Shown here: piece after piece, positions 60,322-64,000 of the stretch
Layout of the letters: every line of letters starts with the position of its first letter
Numbering within the stretch: the stretch's first letter is position 1
Assembly (NCBI GenBank): GCA_964634325.1
Contig: CAZWJF010000007.1
Location: 107,675-171,674, forward strand
Direction of reading: 5' to 3'
DNA from: JAJXWB01 sp964634325
GTDB taxonomy: Bacteria; Pseudomonadota; Alphaproteobacteria; Rhizobiales; Beijerinckiaceae
DNA length: 64,000 bases
The notes under the pieces: model-generated
What the model saw: only the letters and a program-made list of their open reading frames with translations
What the model was told of the DNA's origin: nothing
Databases searched by the model: none
Program-made: the position numbers and the translations under genes

Positions 60322-60639
60322 TCACTGGAACGGACGCAGGCTTAGCTCGTCGATCAGCGCGTCGCGCTCCGCGCGCCGCTGCGCCAGTTCAGCGCGGGCT
60401 ATCTCGCGGCTGGTGCGGTTCGAGCCGAGACCGACGAGCCCGGCGATGGCCGCCGCGATCGCAAACAGCAGGATCGGCGTCGAGCGAACGACGCCGAGCA
60501 GCGTCGCCATGAAAGTCGCAGCGCCGATCGCGACGGCGGCGCGCGACAGCAGCATCGCCTTGCGGCAGGATTCGATTTCGTCGCGCAGCGAGTCCATGCG
60601 ACGTTCCAGCAATTCGATATCGGAGGGATCGTCGTTCAT
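60322..60639 (-). CDS. Small membrane protein with coiled-coil ends
   Basis: A 105-residue protein: charged N-terminal helix (DIELLERRMDSLRDEIESCRK), two hydrophobic segments (about 36-58 and 60-78), and a charged C-terminal helix (REIARAELAQRRAERDALID). I start at the ATG at 60639; another ATG is 27 bases earlier. No family is recognised. It converges with the acyl-CoA synthetase gene, 10 bp apart. Confidence 0.6.
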   Translation of the reverse strand: MNDDPSDIELLERRMDSLRDEIESCRKAMLLSRAAVAIGAATFMATLLGVVRSTPILLFAIAAAIAGLVGLGSNRTSREIARAELAQRRAERDALIDELSLRPFQ

Positions 60640-60748
60640 GGCGGAGCGACGACCGAATTTGCGCATCGGCGCATCGTGACGGATTTCTTTCCGTCGATTT
60701 TGTCGCTACAAATCATCCTACAAAATTAACAAGCCATGGGAGCCCGAC

Positions 60749-61033
60749 ATGATCGCCGTCGTCGCCACGATCAAGACCAAGCCCGGCATGGGCGCGCAGT
60801 TCGAAGCCGTCGCGAAGGAGCTGGCCGCCAAGGTGAACGCCGAAGAGCCCGGCTGCAAGCTCTATCAATTGTGCAAGGCCGGCGAACCCGACACTTACGT
60901 GTTCATGGAGCGCTACGTCGATCAGGCTGCTGTCGAGGCGCATCGCGCGACGGCGCATTTCAAGGAACTCGGCAAGAAGATGGGCGAGTTCATGGCAGGC
61001 CGCCCGGACGTCAAAATATTGCAGGAAATCTGA
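60749..61033 (+). CDS. Antibiotic-biosynthesis-monooxygenase-fold (quinol monooxygenase-like) protein
   Basis: A 94-residue dimeric-barrel (ABM) protein: MIAVVATIKTKPGMGAQFEA, EEPGCKLYQLCKAGEPDTYV, FMERYVDQAAVEAHRATAHF. This fits the YgiN-type putative quinol monooxygenases. Two Cys near residues 50-56 are not conserved family features that I know. An AT-rich 82-bp divergent region separates it from a small membrane-protein gene; GGGAG precedes the ATG. Confidence 0.88.
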   Translation: MIAVVATIKTKPGMGAQFEAVAKELAAKVNAEEPGCKLYQLCKAGEPDTYVFMERYVDQAAVEAHRATAHFKELGKKMGEFMAGRPDVKILQEI

Positions 61034-61082
61034 GCGGTTCGGGCGCTTCGGCGCCACGGCCTCGCCGCGAATCCGTCTTTCA

Positions 61083-61125
61083 AGCGCCCATCTTCGTCGG
61101 AAGACTGTGTGTCCGACGATAGGCG
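61083..61125 (+). promoter_or_regulatory. Structured leader of the OmpA-family gene
   Basis: Two nested inverted repeats: GCGCC (61083-61087) with GGCGC (61121-61125) outside, and CGTCGGA (61094-61100) with TCCGACG (61111-61117) inside, loop AGACTGTGTG. It ends 34 bases before the ATG at 61160. The 10-base loop is open for pairing with a small RNA. Its role is inferred. Confidence 0.45.
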
Positions 61126-61159
61126 CGACGAGTAGTCTGCGCTGGAAAGAGGGGCGGAT

Positions 61160-63037
61160 ATGACGACGAAGGCGAGAGTTCTGTTGGCCGGGGTGATGAC
61201 GCCGGCGCTCCTGTTGACGCAGGCGGGTCCCTCTTTTGCCGACCCCGGAGCGGTCCGGTTCGCGCAGGCCGCGCCAGACGACCGAGCTCAAAAGCCGGCC
61301 GCAAAACCGCCGGCGCCAGCAGCGCCGCCAGCGCCCCACATCGCGCCGCCAGCGCCCCACATCGCGCCTCCGGCCCCGCACGTCGCGCCGGTCGTCCCGC
61401 GCGCAGCGCCTGCGGCGCCTCGCCCGGCCGCCGCGCCCGCAGCTCCCGTCGTCGCGCCTCCTGCGCCGCATGTCGCGCCAGTCGCCCCGCGCGTCGCGCC
61501 GCCTGCGCAACGACCCGCCGCTGCGCCGCCGGCGCCCCGCATTGCGCCTGCGGCCCCGAGCGCAGCGCCGGCCGTCCCCCACGCCGCGCCGACGGCGCCT
61601 CGTCCGACCGCTGCGCCCGCGCCTCTCGTTGCGCCAAAGCCGCCCGTTGGCGGCGCTGCGCCGACGGCGCCCGGACGTCCCAAAGCGCCGAGCGCGTCGC
61701 AGCCGCAGCCGCACGCCGCGCCTTCCGGCGTTCCGGCGAAACCGCTCGTCGCGCCAGTCGCTCCGGCTGCGCCGACCGCAGCTCCGACGACGCTGCCGGC
61801 TCCCGCAAGGCCCGGGGCCGGCGCGCCGGCCAATGTTGGGGGAGCGCCGACCGCTCATCCGCCGAGCGGCGTTCCGCTGCGGCCGAACGCGGTCCAGCCG
61901 ACGCAGCCTGCTGCGGCCCCGCTGACGGGCGCCCCCGCGGTCGCGCCCGCCCAAGCGCCGGGTCTCGGCGCGCCGGCGGCGAACCAGCCCATTCCGCGCG
62001 TTCCGAACGCGCCGGTCGCGGCCCCGCCCGCGCCGCCGCCGCAACCGGGCGCTTCGGGCCGGCGCATCAGCCCGGCCGCCGCTGCCGCGCTCGGCGCCGC
62101 AGCGGGCGCGGTTGGCGGCTTCATGCTCGCCCGTCCGGGCGCAGAGCCGCGCTCGCTCGAAGGGCTTCAGCGCGACCGTCGCGAATTCAGGGATGGCGAC
62201 GCTTTCGTGTATCAGGAGCCCGGCCGCATGATCGTGCGCGACGGCGATCGATACTACTTGCGTCATGACGAGAACGAGCGCTTCCGCGCGCTCGGCGGAG
62301 AAGTTCGCAGCGAACGCCGCGGCGACGATTTCGTGACGGTCTACAAGCGCCGCGACGGCGACGAGATCGTTACGATCACCGACGCGAATGGCAATCTCGT
62401 TCGGCGTTACCGCCGCTCGCCGGACGGCGCGGAAGTCGTGATCATCGACAACAGCTATCGCGGCGGTCCGCGGTCGTTCGCCGACGACGTGGTCGTCCTG
62501 CCGCCCCCGCAAATCCGCATTCCCGAAGATCGCTACATTGTCGACGCCGACGGCGCCGACGAACGTCTGATCTATGAAACCCTGATCGCGCCGCCCGTCG
62601 CGCCGATTCCGCGCCGGTTCACGCTCGACGAAATCCGCTCGAGCCCCAATGTTCGGGCCTATACGCGCAGCGTCGATCTCGACACGGTCAATTTCGACAC
62701 CGGCTCCTGGGCGCTTTCGCCGGATCAGGTGCAGAAGCTGGCGGTGTTGGCGAAGGCGCTCAATCAGGCGATCCAGCGAAACGCGAACGAAGTGTTCCTC
62801 GTCGAGGGTCACACGGACGCAGTCGGGACGGACGTCGACAATCTGTCTCTGTCCGATCGTCGCGCTCAAACGGTCGCGGAAATCCTGACCCGGGATTTCG
62901 GCGTTCCGCCGGAGAACCTCACGACGCAGGGCTACGGCGAACAATATCTGCGCGTGCAGACGCAGGGGCCGGAGCGGCGCAACCGTCGTGTGACAGTGCG
63001 GCGCATCACCAATCTGCTCACCGGCCAGAACCAGTGA
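61160..63037 (+). CDS. OmpA-family outer-membrane protein with long Pro/Ala-rich region
   Basis: A 625-residue envelope protein: signal peptide (about 1-29, ending SFADP), a Pro/Ala-rich low-complexity stretch (about 45-300) built of APPAPHxAP-like units, a Gly/Ala hydrophobic segment (AAAAALGAAAGAVGGFMLA), a region of charged beta-type repeats, and a C-terminal OmpA domain (about 505-620) with VEGHTDAVGTDVDNLSLSDRRA and TTQGYGEQYL, which binds peptidoglycan. It may tether the outer membrane to the cell wall, with the Pro-rich part as a spacer. AAAGAGGGG precedes the ATG. Confidence 0.88.
   Translation: MTTKARVLLAGVMTPALLLTQAGPSFADPGAVRFAQAAPDDRAQKPAAKPPAPAAPPAPHIAPPAPHIAPPAPHVAPVVPRAAPAAPRPAAAPAAPVVAPPAPHVAPVAPRVAPPAQRPAAAPPAPRIAPAAPSAAPAVPHAAPTAPRPTAAPAPLVAPKPPVGGAAPTAPGRPKAPSASQPQPHAAPSGVPAKPLVAPVAPAAPTAAPTTLPAPARPGAGAPANVGGAPTAHPPSGVPLRPNAVQPTQPAAAPLTGAPAVAPAQAPGLGAPAANQPIPRVPNAPVAAPPAPPPQPGASGRRISPAAAAALGAAAGAVGGFMLARPGAEPRSLEGLQRDRREFRDGDAFVYQEPGRMIVRDGDRYYLRHDENERFRALGGEVRSERRGDDFVTVYKRRDGDEIVTITDANGNLVRRYRRSPDGAEVVIIDNSYRGGPRSFADDVVVLPPPQIRIPEDRYIVDADGADERLIYETLIAPPVAPIPRRFTLDEIRSSPNVRAYTRSVDLDTVNFDTGSWALSPDQVQKLAVLAKALNQAIQRNANEVFLVEGHTDAVGTDVDNLSLSDRRAQTVAEILTRDFGVPPENLTTQGYGEQYLRVQTQGPERRNRRVTVRRITNLLTGQNQ
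61324..61365 (+). repeat. Perfect 21-bp tandem duplication in the Pro-rich region
   Basis: Bases 61324-61344 and 61345-61365 are identical, encoding two exact APPAPHI units; the next unit has diverged. Such a repeat can change copy number by slippage without a frameshift. Confidence 0.8.
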
Positions 63038-63044
63038 GGTTGGA

Positions 63045-63066
63045 GGCGGCGCATCATTGCGCCGCC
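63045..63066 (+). terminator. 9-bp stem-loop after the OmpA-family gene
   Basis: GGCGGCGCA (63045-63053), loop TCAT, exact complement 63058-63066. It begins 8 bases after the stop codon. No T tract follows, so termination efficiency is uncertain. Confidence 0.55.
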
Positions 63067-63277
63067 GCCGGACCTCGGCTGGCGCACCGCGTCGGGCTTT
63101 GATTGCAGGCTGGATCGGCGGGCCGCCGTCGTGCTAGCTTCAAACATGTCGCGTGCGATCTGAAGTCGGCGCGACGTGAGCTTGTGGTCCGGCGATGGCG
63201 GATTTTCGGACCCCGGGGACGCGAGGAGGCTGTTTGCGAGCGGAATCTGCGCCGCTCGAGCCTTTGGAGTTCGCGTC

Positions 63278-63730
63278 ATGCGTCGACTGTTCCGCTTTGC
63301 CCTTCCTCTCGCTCTGATCGTCGCCGGACCTGCCGCCGCGCTTGCTGGCGCGGGCGTGGGGCCGGGGGGCGTCTATTCGAGAGCGCCCATCGGGATCGCG
63401 CCGCCGGCGCGCGTCGTCGACCTTGCCATTCGCGGCCGTCATCTGGCTGGCCAGCAAACCGCCCGGCCGGAATGGCGCCGCAATCGGGGCGTCGTTGGAT
63501 ATCTGGGCGCGCCGCTGGTCTACCAGCAGGCGGGCGAGGCCGCGGCGCCCCGCATCGTCGAACGCGCGAGCGAAACGGCGGCCTCCCGGACGGTCATTTA
63601 CAATTACAATGGCGCGCCGCCGCTCTGGCAGGGCGACGCCGGCTATGTCGCCCAACCCGCCATCTACGATGTCGGCTCGGTGTTGCGCGATCATCCGCTG
63701 CCGGGCCGTCGGGCGCGTGTCGTCAAATAG
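63278..63730 (+). CDS. Exported protein of unknown function
   Basis: A 150-residue protein with a signal peptide (MRRLFRFALPLALIVAGPAAALAG). The mature part is basic and rich in Arg, Ala and Gly, with IYNYNGAPPLWQGDAGYVAQ and no Cys. TTGGAG seven bases before the ATG at 63278 supports the start. I do not recognise the family. It follows the OmpA-family gene after 240 bp, and a hairpin lies between them, so it probably has its own promoter. Confidence 0.7.
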   Translation: MRRLFRFALPLALIVAGPAAALAGAGVGPGGVYSRAPIGIAPPARVVDLAIRGRHLAGQQTARPEWRRNRGVVGYLGAPLVYQQAGEAAAPRIVERASETAASRTVIYNYNGAPPLWQGDAGYVAQPAIYDVGSVLRDHPLPGRRARVVK

Positions 63731-63840
63731 GCCAAGGCCCAACCGGCTTCGGGTATGATCTATCGCAAAGCCAGTCGCGCGTGGCCGGTGAAAATGGCGG
63801 TCGCATCGTGGGAAGGGTGCGGCGTTTGATCGCTCGCATT

Positions 63841-63912
63841 CATTCACGAAAGCGTATATGAATGTGACCGGGGAGTAGCCCGAGCGCTGATAATGACCCG
63901 ATCTAACGGGTC
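63841..63912 (+). promoter_or_regulatory. Inverted repeats in the hemA leader
   Basis: CATTCA (63841-63846), 12 bases, TGAATG (63859-63864) looks like an operator for a dimeric regulator; a hairpin GACCCG (63895-63900), loop ATCTAA, CGGGTC (63907-63912) follows, 33 bases before the ATG at 63946. Both lie in the 215 bp between the exported-protein gene and hemA. The function is not known. Confidence 0.35.
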
Positions 63913-63945
63913 TCGCTGGCGGATGGGCCGAAAGGATCGGTGGAT

Positions 63946-64000
63946 ATGCACTATCGGCGCTATTTTGACGCAGCGATTGGGCAATTGCGGAACGAGCGGC
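63946..64000 (+). CDS. hemA: 5-aminolevulinate synthase, N-terminal fragment cut by the window edge
   Basis: Only 18 codons are visible: MHYRRYFDAAIGQLRNER. This matches the start of alphaproteobacterial 5-aminolevulinate synthases, which begin MDYxxFFxxALxxLxxE. The enzyme condenses glycine and succinyl-CoA in the C4 route to haem. AAAGGA precedes the ATG by about ten bases. The rest of the gene lies beyond the window, so the call rests on a short match. Confidence 0.65.
   Translation, partial: MHYRRYFDAAIGQLRNER

Noticed and set aside
60713..62944. A 743-residue Arg/Gly-rich open frame antisense to the OmpA-family gene
   Set aside because: It mirrors the Pro/Ala-rich repeat region; the low-complexity RRR/GRR pattern is the complement of GCC/GCG codons.
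1..64000. CRISPR arrays, insertion sequences, phage genes, toxin-antitoxin pairs or defence islands
   Set aside because: No spaced direct repeats, transposase or integrase motifs, or recognisable defence domains were seen; base composition looks even across the window.

Overview
The window is chromosomal DNA of a GC-rich alphaproteobacterium, most likely of the order Hyphomicrobiales. The evidence is a gcrA gene (cell-cycle regulator of CcrM-methylating alphaproteobacteria) with a GANTC cluster in its upstream region, a SAM-II riboswitch in front of metZ, the argD-argF-hslO order, a long two-domain dCTP deaminase, and the first codons of what looks like a C4-pathway 5-aminolevulinate synthase at the right edge. 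Genes are tightly packed with many ATGA/TTGA stop-start overlaps. I saw no insertion sequence, prophage, CRISPR array or rRNA. One tRNA gene, tRNA-Gly(CCC), is present.

Layout. Bases 23-5539: a thioesterase, then a complete oligopeptide-type ABC importer on the minus strand (fused ATPase, two permeases, binding protein). 5812-8809: a small membrane protein, a solute-binding protein and a large membrane glycosyltransferase. 8810-16078: an unusual run of eight minus-strand ABC genes, a branched-chain-amino-acid-type transporter (livK-H-M-G-F order) followed after 32 bp by a taurine/sulfonate-type transporter. 16216-20489: a Crp-family regulator, a transglutaminase-like protein, a DoxX protein, then truA, fmt and def. 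20654-25237: ribA with a degenerate N-terminal half, overlapping a YfhO-like 775-residue membrane protein and an MprF-type flippase-like protein. 25413-28658: a two-component system with a PepSY protein and a DUF347 membrane protein.

28823-36205 is the phosphate region: ppk2 diverges from phoR, followed by pstS-pstC-pstA-pstB-phoU-phoB, with a Pho box before pstS and a stem-loop between pstS and pstC. 36271-40290: gcrA and the divergent argD-argF-hslO operon, which has a clear sigma-70-type promoter and a 5'-terminal hairpin. 40343-44456: a minus-strand group metZ, unknown gene, apaG, argE, exported protein, headed by a promoter, SAM-II aptamer and intrinsic terminator. 44548-53690: dcd, a carboxymuconolactone-decarboxylase-like protein, a HAD phosphatase, cytochrome c, siroheme synthase cysG, a KGG-repeat stress protein, a DUF1624 membrane acetyltransferase with a Cys-rich tail, an exported protein, an acyltransferase-3 protein, tRNA-Gly and an NTF2-like protein. 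53814-64000: aldo/keto reductase, old-yellow-enzyme homologue, a NarL-type regulator with a hybrid histidine kinase, an acyl-CoA synthetase, small proteins, a Pro-rich OmpA-family protein, an exported protein, and the start of hemA.

The window is mostly housekeeping and transport. I did not find a wholly new system. The points most worth a second look are the regulatory leaders (SAM-II/terminator at metZ, hairpin at argD +1, structured ompA leader), the joined ABC cluster, the glycosyltransferase with a MshEN-like N-terminus, and the PepSY/DUF347 two-component locus.
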